Assembly: GCA_000827495.1 (NCBI GenBank)
Contig: KN817704.1
Span: 1-50,421, forward strand
Length of the DNA: 50,421 nt
DNA from: Hypholoma sublateritium FD-334 SS-4
Taxonomy: Eukaryota; Basidiomycota; Agaricomycetes; Agaricales; Strophariaceae
Direction: 5' to 3'
Made by a program: the position numbers and the translations under genes. Numbering within the stretch: position 1 is the first letter of the stretch; the number at the start of each line of letters is the position of its first letter. Below the pieces are notes generated by a model. It was given only the letters and a program-made list of their open reading frames with translations. It was not told where the DNA came from and made no database searches. Positions 12,090 through 27,340 of the stretch are shown piece after piece.

Positions 12090-13045
12090 GTCCGGGTTCC
12101 CTGTCCATCGAGGCGCGTTCAGCACAATGCAGGTTCATCGTGAACTTTTGCCTCTCTCTGAAGTCCCGGAACCAACAGGCCGACCACTCATCAACGGTGC
12201 GATCAGCCCCGAGTCACTCTTTCTAGCCATAGAATCTGACCATATTGCCAGGCATTTTCCAATCTTTGGTTAATCCGTGTTACAACGCGCCAGGATGGCT
12301 GGCGGAATTTCTTGAAGACATCGCCAACTCAGTCTTCACACCACCAGGACTATCCTAGGAGCTTCGCGACCACGTAATCTCGCCCAAGCACATCTTCCTG
12401 AACATCGTCCAAAGGGCCGCCGCCTTTGATTTGGCGCCTAGCGTCATCCGTGAAGTCCATCTCGAACAATTTCCAGATACCGAACGAGGCCATTCTTCGG
12501 GACGACTCGCTGATGGAGATGACGCTGGCGAATTCCAGAGTTGGGAGTGTAAGATCGAGCTGCAGATGCAGGGTAGATCGCCTATGCTTCGTTAGTGCGT
12601 TCGTTGCCTATTTTCTATCAGTTCACGTATACTCATCTAAAATACACGTAGCTCCCACGGTTTCTGGCCACCCCGCTGGGCCCTTCGTGCTGATCGTGAC
12701 CAGCACCCGGCCCCTCACCTTCAATGGCGTACGTCAGCAAGCGACCGCCGACCCAGTCGTCGTGGAAGTACGACCTCGAGACGGAGCGCGTATCCAATCG
12801 GATCTGCGCCTCACTCGCGCCAGCAGTTGTCCCCGGAGATCAAGCAGGCGCCCTGAATCGACTACGAGCAGATGGAAGCGCGCGAGCTTGCTAAATCGAT
12901 ACCGACGTCGCTTCTCCTCGATCAGACTGTTCAATTTCATCTGAAAGGACGATCTCCACCTTCTTGCGACCGCTCGTGCCGCTTTTCAGCGTTGATAATG
13001 ATACCAGCCCTCCACGCACTTTTCATGCCCTCATAGATTACTCTT
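12090..13045 (+). pseudogene. Possible decayed protein gene, family unknown
   Basis: Several short stretches read like real protein but in different frames and with stops. Examples are ELLPLSEVPEPTGRPLINGA near 12140-12200, FLEDIANSVFTPPGLS ending at TAG 12356-12358 and then resuming as ELRDHVISPKHIFLNIVQ, SSWKYDLETERVSNRICASL near 12755-12815, YEQMEARELAKSIPTSLLLD near 12860-12925, and a last piece TFHALIDYSLARYLITG near 13015-13070. Such alternation suggests a gene broken by stops and indels. I cannot name the family, and I could not build an intact spliced model. Confidence 0.35.
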
Positions 13046-13446
13046 TGGCACGCTACTTGATAACCGGCTTACCACGAACATGAATATACGACATACTGCC
13101 GACTTTGATGTTCGAGAGGCCGGGACGCTTCCACAAACACCGGCGCACGCGCGAAACAAGTGCAATATTACCAACGAGAGCAAATTGCAGCAGCTCGTCA
13201 TCGCGGGGAGCGGCCTCGTAGGCTCGCCGTACCGCACCGCCGCACACGCGGCCCACTTATATGGAGTATGTTGAACGCATGCACGTGAGCAGACCTTTCT
13301 TCCCTTTTGTGTAAATTTGTTAAAAGGACGATGCGCTGAAAGGAAGACAGGCGCTCTTTCCTTGGTCTCTTTCTCAGACGTTTGCCTCTATTCGTCCTAG
13401 TCAATTCGTACGCGAAATTCGACTACTCCTACCGTCCCTTAAATCG

Positions 13447-15315
13447 ATGTCTACTATGACGGTCAGTCTGCGGAATGTTTAGCTTTTGAGGCGTACACAA
13501 TTTAACATCAAGGATTTTCAATTCGCCTAGGCCCCACTCTTAGAAACAGGATCGGTACATCGGTCTTTCAAAAATCTCTTTGGAACGAATACAATTCCTT
13601 CGCATGAGCAGACAAATATGTTACTCAGCGGGCTCGCGGAGCCGGAGAAGACCCTACGAGCGACCAACGACGAGGCCACACGACTCCAGCTGCGCTTAAG
13701 CGTTTTATCCGCAGAGAAGCAGCACCTCACCAAAATAATCTCCCCCTACAAAGCCTTGATTAGCCCTTTCCGTCGGTTGCCCAACGATGTTCTACGCGAG
13801 GTATTCCTCGCCTGCCTTCCAACTGAGCATAATCCGCATCTCGACGTCCGGCAGGCATCGCTTCTGCTCACCTTCATCTCAAACCATACAAGACAGGTCG
13901 CACTGAGCACGCCTCGTCTCTGGGCAGCGATCCACATCCCTCTCATTTCTCAAGAATCTACGTCGAACAAACACCGCGCAGTTAACAGGGTCATGAGCAA
14001 ACGGGAGAATGCGGTCGAGGAGTGGATTCTTTGTCGTTCTGGCGCATGCGATATCCCAGTCCCTCTCTACGAAGCGTGGACCGAGCGTCCTTCCGCAGAG
14101 TCCTATAAGAAGATTTTCGAGACTATAGCGTCGGCAGCGCCTCGTTTGAGAAGACTTTCACTGACATTACTTGTCAAATCATTCCGCCACTTCTGTGACG
14201 TCCTTGGTCGCTCCACTCTCCCTCGCTTGAAATTCCTTACTTTCAAACTAGTTCACAACTTCGATGATATCGGAAGTTCTATCATGGCATTTAACGCAAG
14301 CTCGCTGGTCACCGCCACAAATCTACGCAACCTATGTCTCTCTACGGGCGCAGCGAATTACAGCGTATACAATATGAACTGGGCACATATCACGGATATC
14401 TCACTTGGAAAGAACGGAGCCGTGTCGATGACTTCCGTCGATAGCGTCCTCAGGCTGTGTTCCCAACTTCGCAGCTGCGCGCTCTGCATTGATCTGGATG
14501 GTGCCGTTCCTCGGGCGTCTCTCCTCCATCTCACAGCGCTATCGCTGTCATTTTACCCCGGAGCATGGTGGGGCCTCTCGACGGAGTACGCGATCAACAT
14601 ATTCGCAGAGGTGGACGTTCCCGCCCTCGAGTCTGTTACTTACGAGGACTTCGTTGGACCTTTGCCGCTGCTCGGAATCCTTCAACGCGCAGACGAAAGG
14701 ATCATCCACCTTTCGGTGACCAACCTAGGCAAACCTGTCAATCTCATCAGGTGCCTTAAATTGTGCCCGCGGTTGATTGCGCTCGAGCTTGAGGTCCGTA
14801 GGCCAAAACGTCTGCCGTCTACAGGGGTGCCGGCGATAGACGCAGACCTGGAGGAGTGGCGCGCGTGGAGTGACTACCTCACGCAGTGGCCGACCGCTGG
14901 AGGCCCCATTTTCGATTGCTTCACGATGGGAGACAATACCGACACGCCAGTCCCAGAGAAACTATGCCCCAAGCTCGAACGCCTCTCGTATCGTCTAGCG
15001 CACGGCCCTGTTTCATGCGCCACGGTCGAGAGATTCATCCGCGGCAAATGTGGCCTGGCTGCCATTCAGACAAACAGATATGGCGTACTCAGGGAGCTTG
15101 TCGCGCACGTAGACGGCGGAGAAACGGAGATCAGACAAGTCCGCGAGTCTGTTGCGGAGGCACTGCTTGCCGGATTGAGCCTGACTTTGATCCCGCCTTT
15201 GCCTCTGACCGTAAAGCCTGCAAGGTTTCCTACCGATATTGGTCTTCACCCAAAGCCGCGTATGGAAGTCCTCGATGACGATGGCGATGACAATGACAAT
15301 AATGGCGATGCCTGA
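13447..15315 (+). CDS. F-box protein with leucine-rich C-terminal half
   Basis: Model: exon 1 13447-13461 (MSTMT), intron 13462-13530, exon 2 13531-15315, giving 599 aa. The start was moved upstream of the first ATG in the long frame (13618) because the sequence before it (FKNLFGTNTIPS) matches the usual lead of Agaricomycete F-box proteins. A coiled coil at about 40-75 is followed by the F-box (SPFRRLPNDVLREVFLACLP, residues 83-102) and a W-containing tail (ALSTPRLWAAIHI). The rest is leucine-rich and LRR-like. An Asp/Asn-rich acidic end (DDDGDDNDNN) closes the protein. F-box proteins bind SKP1 and pick substrates for SCF ubiquitin ligase; the family is greatly expanded in Agaricomycetes and the substrate is unknown. 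Exon 1 is short and less certain than the rest. Confidence 0.85.
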
Positions 15316-16355
15316 GGATTTCAATATGCCGCAACTAGATATATGGTACGATTTTGCTTTAGAACCTATGTTTTGTCATAGGGACTGTAGTAGGAATGGT
15401 GCCTCAATGCGCACTTACTTGATATTCACTGGTACCCTCAGCCGTCAGGGTGTATCGTAAAATGTTTATTTTAAGACGTGAAGTTGAAGGACTGAATGAT
15501 AGAATGTGTTAAAACCTCCGGCTAACTTAATTTACTACTCCCAGGAAGCCTGTCGAATTCAAGAGCTCAACGGGTAGAAGGAACTTCAAGGAAGGGAATA
15601 TGAGGTAAAATAATTGCGTTGGAATTGCATGTCGGTTACCCGTGTTGTTTAGAAGAAACAAGTGGATGACTACGAGGCGGAACGAGAGCTCGACCAATAA
15701 GTACGGCATTTTCTTTTTTCTTTTCGCCACTCTAGACAGTCTCTGACAGGAATTCCAACCGAGTGCTTGCTGTGCCTTTGATCTGCAACAACTTGCCGGA
15801 TTGTAGCCTGATAAAAGGATAAGCCACGGATCACGATGACACGAAGCACGCTCAACTAGCCTGAGCTTCAAACATTGAGTTCTCCGCTTTCTTGAGTGCC
15901 TAGCTGTCATCGGGGACGACATTCACCGACTTGATAGTACATAAAATATATTTATCTATCTCTACTACAATTTACAAAGCTCCCGTAGAGCCGACGAGAG
16001 TCCATAGGCAAAGGTGACAGACTGTGACAGGGTGTTGTATTGCTCCATCAAACCCGGTCAAAAGCGCCTCGGACTATTCCGAGATGTTCCTGTTTGCTCC
16101 GAACTAAAAAGGCTCAAATGTCTAGTTTTATCGACTAACTTCAGCTCAACCAGAGGTGTATCTAGGAAAACCATTTGTAATTCTATTTAAATCAATCATA
16201 CTCAACTAGCAGCAGAAGGAGGCAAATCGAATTATATTGACTAGGGTGGTGCTTATGTAATATGATTTTATTCAACGATACACGACAACTGTGAACTCGA
16301 AAGTTGGGGCACTCCTGCATACACAAACAAGATGCAGCCTCCGATATAATGCCAG
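15316..16355. other. Intergenic between convergent genes
   Basis: It separates the 3' ends of the F-box gene (+) and the next gene (-). It is moderately AT-rich, and no coding region, repeat or RNA gene was recognised. Confidence 0.5.
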
Positions 16356-18212
16356 TTACGAAGCAGCTTTGGATTTCTCTTCCCAAACCTGTGAAAAGAA
16401 TTTAAATATGTAGTGATAAGATGTAGAGAAACATAATCGAACCTGTTTTTGCTCGTCGGAAAGGCTGCTATAATAAGACTTGAAGTCATCTGTTGTACCT
16501 TGAGGGTTTGTTTTGACCCAATCCTGAGCACAAAGGTTCCTAGATTGAAGGATATATAAGCTTACATTTACAGAGTACACATTTTCTGGGCAACTGTGAT
16601 TCACGTACCGAGCTGTGGTAGTCTTTGTAGGCCGCATTCGGGACCCCTTACCACGATTCACAGGCAGGGAGTTGGCGATATCCATAGCTAATGGCGCGGG
16701 TAGATCAGAAGCCGCTGGCGTAGGTGCTCCGGTGGCCAGCCCAATGAATGGGTATGGCGCTGGCGTTGCAGATCGGTTAGTAGAATCTGTCGGCAGTGGC
16801 CACATTCCATTTATGTTGGTGCTAGTATGCATGAGTGGATTTCCAATCTGTTGACGAGGCAGTGTCGTGAGTAACGACACCAAGTAGCAACGTAAATAGA
16901 TCACTTAACGGTGAAAGCGAGATTGTGTTGGGGTAAAGCAGGCTGGAGAACTGGTCAATGTTCGTATGATTCGATTAGCGCAGTAACTTACATCAATATG
17001 AGGATTTTTGAATGGAGTTCCTGGAATCAAATTAATTGTTGGTACAGGTATCTAGAAAGTTGATATAAGTCAATAGATAACGACTTTTGGATGCCATGCC
17101 ATGGACTATCTTACCGTATCAAGTGGCGCACTTTGCCCTTCTTGAGTGAGAGGTGGGATCGGGGCAAGCAACTCGTTGCCGATCTCAAGCCCAGTCCTTG
17201 ACTTCTTCGCCGAAGAGCCTCCAGATTCCGAGTGGTCGTGAATAGGGCGCTTGGATGTACTGTCCTTATTTTGCTTTTTCAACCAATTATGGCGCCAAGA
17301 TGGGTAGTTGTCGATAGCGACCATGTTTGCCTTCCAATCGGAGGCACATAGACGGAGTTCCGGAAATCGCTGTGCCATTGAGTCATTGTAGGTGGATAAG
17401 CTAGTTGCATCAGCGTTACCCCAGGCTTTAGGCAGCTTATCGTCTAGTGCCATCTGGACCCATAGTGACCTGGCGTAGCGGCGTATTTCTGCTCCTCGAT
17501 AGCCGTCGATTACTGTGCCCTCCTCATTTTCGATGTATTTCATAGCCACATTGATGCCTTGAGCGGATCGATGCTTACCACGGGCGCAAGCACGACCGGC
17601 GGGCGATGGCTCCTTGGGCTCGTCGCCTTCTTCGATATCGAGTTCCGGAAATGCCTCCGATTCATCGGGCTGTTCAAGTTCGAGGATTTGCTCTTGTGAG
17701 GCCGCATTCCAATCTTGCCGGGTCCAGAATCGAACACGAGGGTAGTCTTCGCGGCGGAGAGCAGGTTGATACTTCGTGGTTGCAGGAATGTGGGTCAGTA
17801 GCATATTGTATGCCATCCTATCAGATTAGTTAGACCAATTAAGAACAAGAAAATTCTAACACACAGTAAAGTTTCGACTTTGGCTTCGAGTGCAGCATTT
17901 CTGGTCCAGAGCGACGAATTCTCTCGTTGTGATTCATTGAAGCGAGCGAGAAGTTGGTGGTATTGTGATGAAGATATAGCAGACCCATGTCCACTGCTCA
18001 TATTAGACCAGCTGGATTCTGAATTTGAAGAAGTCCATGGCTATGTACCTTACATGAGCGAGAATAATGTTCCATATCACTGGACTGCTTACCATTTGTC
18101 GTTCAGGTACACCAAAATTGTGATATGATGAAGATAGTCCAGAGGCTGGGGGAGGGTTACTATTAGCACTGAAAGGAACCGATGGAGCTGGACTGGGCAC
18201 TCGCAAGTCCAT
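16356..18212 (-). CDS. Coiled-coil protein with HMG-like C-terminal segment, unknown function
   Basis: Eight exons on the minus strand (18212-18093, 18040-17865, 17817-17115, 17051-16992, 16942-16910, 16847-16609, 16539-16443, 16388-16356) stay in frame and give 486 aa. The start is the ATG at 18212. The N-terminal 60 residues are Ser/Pro-rich. Residues about 63-98 form a short coiled coil (QYHQLLARFNESQRENSSLW). A central conserved-looking domain runs from MAYNMLLTHIP to the basic stretch KKSRTG. After a Pro/Ala-rich linker, the last 40 residues (CAQDWVKTNPQGTTDDFKSY, then LSDEQKQVWEEKSK) resemble the end of an HMG-box or similar small helical domain; this is only a resemblance. It lies head-to-tail behind the FunK1 gene, 253 bp away. 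Two exons (33 nt each) are very small and less certain. Confidence 0.7.
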
Positions 18213-18465
18213 TGCGACGTGGCAGGGGACTGCGTCAAAGGAACGTCGAAGGGCCGACAACCGACCTCCACGCTCACATTTGCCAAAATAAGCTTACAAA
18301 TAACATCACATGGGGCTACAAACAACATTGATATTCTGATAGTACGGCGGACAACATATACGAGGGACAAAACTACATGTGGGCGTGGGTTCAACAAAAC
18401 TTCGAGACCATACAGCACAGCAACAAAAAGAGCGACGATAATCTTGCAGGTAGTGGTACATTTCT

Positions 18466-21232
18466 TCACGTAGCGGCAGAGTCTTCCCAGTTGCTAAAAC
18501 GTCCCACTTGAAGTCTACGAGGTTTAGGCTGTGGGTCATTCCGAGCTGCTGTGGGACGTTTCTTAGCATTCCGGGGTCGCTTCAACCTTGTTTCTGCAGT
18601 CTGGGTGGTTGTGGAAGGACGCTTCTTCGGAGTAGCCAGGATTGTCGCGTAGTTGAGACTGGTTTCGTTGAGTGTTGAGCAGAAATTCCGAGCTTCCAAT
18701 AGAATCGAAACAAATGTTTTGGGAGTGATAGGACTACTGTAGTCTCTGTTGATGAAAGATAGATCCGGGTAGATTGCTTCAAAGAGTTTCTTGAGGTACG
18801 GGATGACGGGATGCCAATACTGGGTGACGTAGGTTTGCGGCTCGGCATAGACCTCAAGCAGGTCAGCCTTCTTATCTGAAAAGATGAAGGCTTGTGACGC
18901 TTCGTGATGCCACCGTGCGATCTGCAAGCGCTGCGGCCTGTCGTTATCACTCTCGATATCACCCCTGGGGGCAGATAGAAACCGGACGATGTGCAAGAAA
19001 ACAAGGAAAAGAGACTCGAGGTCATGCGCTAATTGATGCTTGACTTTGGCCAAGTTCGCTGGGTCTGTCATACTGAGAGACATATAAGGCATTGTCCCCT
19101 ACAGATGATCAGCTTTTAACGGTGCGTGACAGTGCAAAAGTAAATTTAAACTTACCGAGGTCTTGGCCGAAGGAATGTCCTTTTCGCGGGAGTAATCGAA
19201 GTCAATCAGGCTACCACCTGTTGGCAAAGCAAGAGAGAGCCCCTCATTGGTGCAAGGGGCATTGGGCAAAACCACGTTTGCTAATGCGTCTTTGACATCG
19301 GGGTTGAGGCCCGGACCAGGAGGCATTGCAGCAATTATGTTAGGCAGAAGCCGAACAATGAGGATGTTGTTCATCGAGACATCTCCGTGAACTAGGCCGC
19401 ACCTGTTGGCTATAAAATCGAGTTCTGTTGAAAGATGTGTTAGCCGCTAGCCACGTCGACAACTTTAAGAGCTTACGGTTGGCAATATCTATGAAGGCCT
19501 GCAGTAATTCTACGCGGGAACGGTAAGAAGTTATGGGGTCCCCAATGGGACCACTAACTATCCTACGTCGAGTGCGTCCAATACAAAGGGAAGTTAAAGA
19601 GTCTCGGGGGGTATCCGTAGAGCAGATATCATTATCTCCAGCGACAAACCTTGGGCAGAGTGCCCGAAAAAGCTCCGTAAGCCCTTCTGCCTCTTCTACC
19701 ATGCGGCTTATTTTCTGGATGTTGTCGACTTCCGACGACGCATGGTTCGATTGTACCCACGAATCCTTGAGAATGTGAAATTTCTGGCCCTTGTCCGCTA
19801 CGATGTAAACGCGAGTGCCGCGACTGAAGAGGTAGGGAGATGCGAAGATTTGGGTGATTACTGTGAATTCTTGACCGTCTACCATAACCTTCAGCGGTTT
19901 GCCGGTGAAGCGATCGAAAGTGACAAGCGGATCCATCCCGAGGACTTTATCGCTTGCGAAGGTAAGAGCAAAGATGACGCGAGCAAGAATGAAACTGTTG
20001 AAATCGTTAAGTAACACGGGTGAGGTCACGATTGCTCCGACGCGGTCGACGAATATGAAAAAGAAGGTGATATCAGGCTCCTTGCCCAGGAGTACGAAAC
20101 CAAGAATATATCTTCGATGTAATTGTGCCTCAAAAACGTTAGCGGCCTTCTCGAGGAGATTCTTGAGTGTTGCATGGTAGGAACGACGTGAATCTGAGGA
20201 TATCTCGATGAGTGATTGAACCAGTGGCCACCCCAGACGAGTGCTCTTCTCCACATGGTGACGAAAGACGCGGTCAATAGCCACGATATCCGGTTTCCGT
20301 TTGAAAAGACCTGAATCTAGGGGCTTGTCGCTCCCTTCGCAGTCGAACGAACGATCGCCCGGAGCCGTGTTGTCGATGCGAGTGCCATCGTCCGAAAGTT
20401 TGATTACTCCGTGTAGGACGCCCAGACTGTTTCCTATATAGTTGAGCCATGTTTGCGTCTCAGTTGCGTCGCTCAAGTCAGGGAGGTTTCTGAAATTCGA
20501 TACACCGGGGGGGCGCTTCCAAATATCGTCGTTCGAGAAGACCAGATTGCGGCTAAACGGTACGGGCAAGTTGCTGTCACCCAGGAGAACGTCAGTCACC
20601 CAATTCCAGGAACAATCGTGGTAAATCCTGTCTGGAGCGAAAGTGGAATCGGTGATCAATTGCATATTGGCATAATCCTTGTTGAGTTCGAGATTTCCTT
20701 TTGGTGCTGGGTGTGGCCCCACCTCTGTCGTGGAAAACGGCGCTGGGTAATTGCTGTCCAATCCTTGAGCAGCAATGTACTCAGCGAACGTATCTTTATG
20801 GGTGAACGTGGACCACAGCGTAGGAGGAGGGAGAGTAGGTGGGACCACTCGATGATCAGCCTTCGACGTCGCTGGCATGTCGTAATAGAATGGGTTGTCT
20901 GATGCGAAGTCCTCGTTAGATGTGTTGGTGCCGTCGGACCAGTCAAAGCTGTAGACTGTGTGATCAGCGTTTGACAATTGATAACGTTTGAGCAGAGGAG
21001 GTCGCGGTAAAAATTCAACAGTCGCCGCAAGTGGTGGCCTGCTGTCACTCTTGTTACCGAGCTCGGGGAGGCTGTCCGTTGGCTTGTGCAGGCTGTCCGT
21101 CGGCTCGTGCTCCTGCGGATCGGAAACAGAGGTACTGTAATCGCTGGAAAGGCAAAAAGAATCGTTTGAAGATGAAGATGAATGATAGTGGGATGAAACA
21201 ACGCTGGGAGAGTTGAAAGTCGACTTTGGCAT
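18466..21232 (-). CDS. FunK1-family protein kinase
   Basis: Three exons (21232-19477, 19424-19156, 19098-18466) give 885 aa. FunK1 is a fungal-specific, mostly Agaricomycete, expanded kinase family. The N-terminus is Ser-rich and low-complexity. The N-lobe lies before residue 585 and includes RVYIVADKGQKFHILKDSW, whose lysine is the likely ATP contact. The catalytic loop is HGDVSMNN (598-605, Asp600), the metal-binding motif is IDFDYS (659-664, in place of DFG), and exon 3 opens with GTMPYMS, the activation-segment end typical of the family. The tail is basic (KKRPS, KRPRNAKKRP). All catalytic residues are present, so it is probably active. Intron 2 splits the kinase core just before GTMPYMS. 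It sits between a transposase gene (137 bp upstream) and a coiled-coil gene. Confidence 0.92.
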
Positions 21233-21368
21233 TTTTTATGTAAAGAGATGACTGGGTAGGGTAATCGGATTGCACACGATGGGAATGGTACAAGAAGGCT
21301 ACTTATAAGACGTAAATGACATTTCATTCAACACTGTCCTACGGTAGACATTATGTAAGCACGGACAA

Positions 21369-24300
21369 CTACAGCGTCTCGGAACGAAAGTCTCCTAAAT
21401 CTGTAACGTCCAGGCCTGGTCGTTCTACGAGATAAAAATATCCTCCTCCATCGTCTACACCCGCGGGAGAGTGAGGTATCATTGCCACTACAGCTTTGAT
21501 ACACTTCACATTAATTACCATGAGGTTGTTGTCTCCTGAATATTTACAAGAAATAAACGTTCCATGGGATTGATTCAAAAGACCGGGGAGAGGCGAGGAG
21601 TACACCGAAACCACAGCAAGTGTTTCTGGATGACCGTTTACACGACACTGGAAGTAATATAAAACTTCTGCAATAGATATTACAGTAGAATTATCTGCTA
21701 TGAACTGAATGAAATTTAATGAGAAAACAATGTCATCAATAGCTATTAGACTTGAGACATACCTTCACATTTCTTGAAACACGGATTTTATTAATGGGTT
21801 TCAGAGATTCTTTCCACTGCGATCTGGCTATCTGACCACTAGGCAGACGAAGCCTGGCCCAACGAGTGATTCTAGGCGACCAATCCTCTTGAAGCGACAG
21901 AAACGCAGACTGATTTCGGACTCTGACGTATACCTTGAGTGCGGCAATTTCCCTGTCTTTCATATGCCGGCTGTATCGATCTTTCGCACGGAGGAGTACA
22001 TAGCCTTCACCGAGGTCCACTGCACCACGGGGTAAATCACACTGATATGGCTTGAGGACTGGGAGCATAGCAATAAGAGCGTTAATTTGGCAACGAAGTA
22101 TGCCGCGTTGAGAAAGATTTGCGAACGGATTTGAAGGTTGTCGAATTTCTTCACCGAGATTGCCGATCGTTCTTTCCATTGTCCATTGAGAAGAACAGAT
22201 TGGCGGCCCGATCCTGGTGACCTCTGATGCAAGGTGAAGGAGTGCGTGGATACTTTGTCGACAAAAATGAAGGCGGTCTTCGCGACGTTGATAATAAAGG
22301 ACTTCGAATTCATGAACAAAAGATTGCAGTAAATCATTGGCTAGCACAAGGTCGGCGGCAGTGATGTGGTATTGTTGAATAATCCGCATTCCACGAACAA
22401 GCTTACAAAAATGTGAATAATAAGGATCTGGAAGAATGCCAAAGAGGAGTGCGGGAGCAAGGCCATACAGATACAATAGCCATTCCCAAGCCTTGTATCC
22501 ACTATTGATTTTCTCCGCAATGTTGCGAGGAGGGCGATCAAACGATCCGGGAAGGTATGGTGTGGCCGCTGCTACGTCTCTTCCATGTGATTCCCAGACC
22601 TTGCCCTGGAGAACAGCCCATGGCCAATTTGTCGGGGGGTCAAGTCGATCGTGGTCAATTACGCCGCGCCAAAGAGACAGAAGGAGATCCGAAAGGTTAA
22701 ATGTGCCAAGGTGCATGATGTCAGAGCCAAAGCATCGTGGAATTGGTAACGTAGAGCATGAGGGGAGGCCGAGAAAAATCGTCGGTTTGACAATTCCAGT
22801 TTCGAGACGTCTCCTTCTGTATTGCGTGTCATTTGGTGATTCTAATAAATAACGAAGATTGGTGAAATAGTGATTGTTGTCGCGTGAGATGGCAGCTGTG
22901 AAATGTGACAAGTCGGGATGATCGCAACCAGGTATTGTGTACTGCAGAGGCTTGAGAAGTGCCGGGTAATAATGGGGCCCGTTTGTTTTGTGTCGACCAG
23001 GTGTTGGGCAATAGAGGCGACAGCCGTACTTCCCATGATGGCCGACAAGGCCGCTAAGATATGCCATAGCAGGCCCGTCTGCAGTGTCGAGCCCTAGAAA
23101 CAATTGACTCTTGAATAAAATGTTAGTAGCTGCATTCCAGATACTCAAGCCTTCTTTTTGTATTGCGGAAAGGTGATACAGCCCTGGAAACAAGAAAGAA
23201 TCTAAGTTTTTCGGCTTCTTCGGACCAGGTATGAACCCCCCAGGAATGACAAACTCCTTCTTGTAACGCTCCTTTGGGCTAAAATCCATTATTACCCATA
23301 GGTATATCCAACAATCGGACGCTTTGTGAGCGTATAGTTGAGCGCCATCGATAGAAAACATAAGAACGATATCGTCATCGGTAATATTTCCATTCCGGAC
23401 CTGTTCAAGGTAGTCGCTCCCGTGGAAGAAATCTTCGTATGTCGACAACTTTCCGGAATTACGACGCAGCTCTTCTATAATTTCGTGAGTCTTGGATCTG
23501 CGATATTGAAATCGACGAGCGCTTTCAGGATTGCGCCAGAGAGCTTGTAGGATAGGACCAATCGGCATTGTATGAAATTCTTGATGGTATCTCTTGGAGG
23601 TAGGACACTGCTTTGGCTCTTGGCACCTGGGGCAATGGTCTAAGTCTGCTAATGGTCCAGTGAACGCAACACAACTATTTCTGCACATTGGGTGAACAAT
23701 AGACCTAACCCCTGTTATACGTGCGAGGATATTCTTCATTTGATTGTATGACGGAATATAGTCTTCGGGATGACGCCTCAGAATAGACGCGCGGGAGGTA
23801 TTGTAGACGTCAATTGATGCTTTGAGACTGGCCAAAAAAAGGTCGAACGCTAAATGTAAATCCGGTTTGTCTTCGAGTGTAAATGATGTCGTCGGTGGAT
23901 TCCTCAGAAGTGAGAGGGCTTCTGGGTCAAGGCCGCAATGCCTTCCACCTAGTGTAGCATTCTGTAACTCTCGGATGAAGTCGTTAGCCATTCGAAGCCC
24001 TGACAGGTGAGTGTTTTCTAATAACTCATCCAGACAGGCACCAATGTCAGATGAGTCGGTGACCTCAGCAACCGGAGGCTCGGTTCTTATCTCGTTGAGA
24101 CATCCTGGATCTTCGATATCAAGGTTTTCAATCATTTCGTCTTGAAAGTCGTATGGGGGTAGCGGATCGTCCTTCTCGCCACTATCAAACGGAAGATCCT
24201 TCAATTGCGAGAGAAATAAGAATTAACCAATGCTTAATTGATAACACGGGAAAGATCTTACAGGATTACTCTCGGTGTTTTGAGGTCCAGAAGATGCCGT

Positions 24301-24465
24301 AGTAGATACAGAAGAGGGTACCGATTGCGTCTTCGCGGCATATTTGGCGTGCCTTAGGTATGTCGACTTAGAGATTTGGCGCATGACGCCCTTGCAAAAG
24401 TTGACGCATGAACAGGTGTACGTTGTAGCGCGCAAACGCGCTGTTGCTCTAGGTTCTTTGGGCAT
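21369..24465 (-). CDS. Plavaka/Tnp2-like transposase, apparently intact
   Basis: Three exons (24465-24262, 24198-21763, 21704-21369) give 991 aa with no stop or frameshift. The N-terminus has a zinc-finger-like cluster (C18, C20, C24, H39). The core matches Plavaka (CACTA-like) transposases of basidiomycetes: a MFSIDGAQLY strand with the first likely catalytic Asp, then GLYHLSAIQKEG, then DGPAMAYLSGLVGHHGKYGC with the second acidic site and zinc-binding CRLYC, then GSDIMHLGTFNLSDLLLSLW. The last exon carries the usual C-terminal domain (ISIAEVLYYFQCRVNG ... YLVERPGLDV). It would cut and paste DNA flanked by terminal inverted repeats. I looked for those repeats in 21233-21368 and 24466-24969 and saw none convincing. 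Confidence 0.88.
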
Positions 24466-24969
24466 TGAAACGAGGTGTTTTGAAGGTACCGTACACAGTT
24501 GACGCGCATGTGTTACAAAGTAGTACTATAGTAAAAGTGAAAACACCGCTTGAACTGGATGTTAGTGAGGTTCATCGAATACGATTGATTTGCGCAATAA
24601 AACTTACCAGTTTAACATCATTAAACCACACTAGCACCGGTTGTATCTCCACACTGTGTGGACATTGGTAGCAAATGTCAGCGCTGTGACCCTCGTAAAT
24701 CGACAGAAATCTAAGCGACTATAAAGCTGGTCAAAGCGTACACATCAAATCACCTGCGGTCATCCCGATTCGACATCGTCGGAGTTGATTTTGACTGGGC
24801 ATCAAACCTTGGCAAGTTCCCATTTGTTCCTGAAGCGCTCGTAAGAAGGTCGCATCTGACCATGAAACACTGAGTCGTGGACTACCTAACATTACCCAAG
24901 CACCAGGATGGAATTCTACCTCATATAAAAGCTGGTATGTTCTTCTGCGGAAGCCTCATTCGAACTGAA
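24466..24969. promoter_or_regulatory. Divergent intergenic region with TATA box for GMC gene 1
   Basis: It separates the transposase (minus) from the first GMC gene (plus). TATAAAA at 24924-24930 lies 40 bp before the GMC start codon, and another TATAAAG occurs near 24720. A short palindrome, CCACACTGTGTGG, sits near 24650. No coding sequence was seen. Confidence 0.5.

Positions 24970-27340
<2,371 letters not shown>

Noticed and set aside
13618..13620. ATG at 13618 as the F-box gene start
   Set aside because: The in-frame sequence upstream (FKNLFGTNTIPS) fits the family's N-terminus and connects to an ATG exon at 13447 through a good intron.
21233..24969. Terminal inverted repeats around the Plavaka-like transposase
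   Set aside because: I compared 21233-21368 with 24466-24969 by eye; only short chance matches (CACTGT-like) were found.
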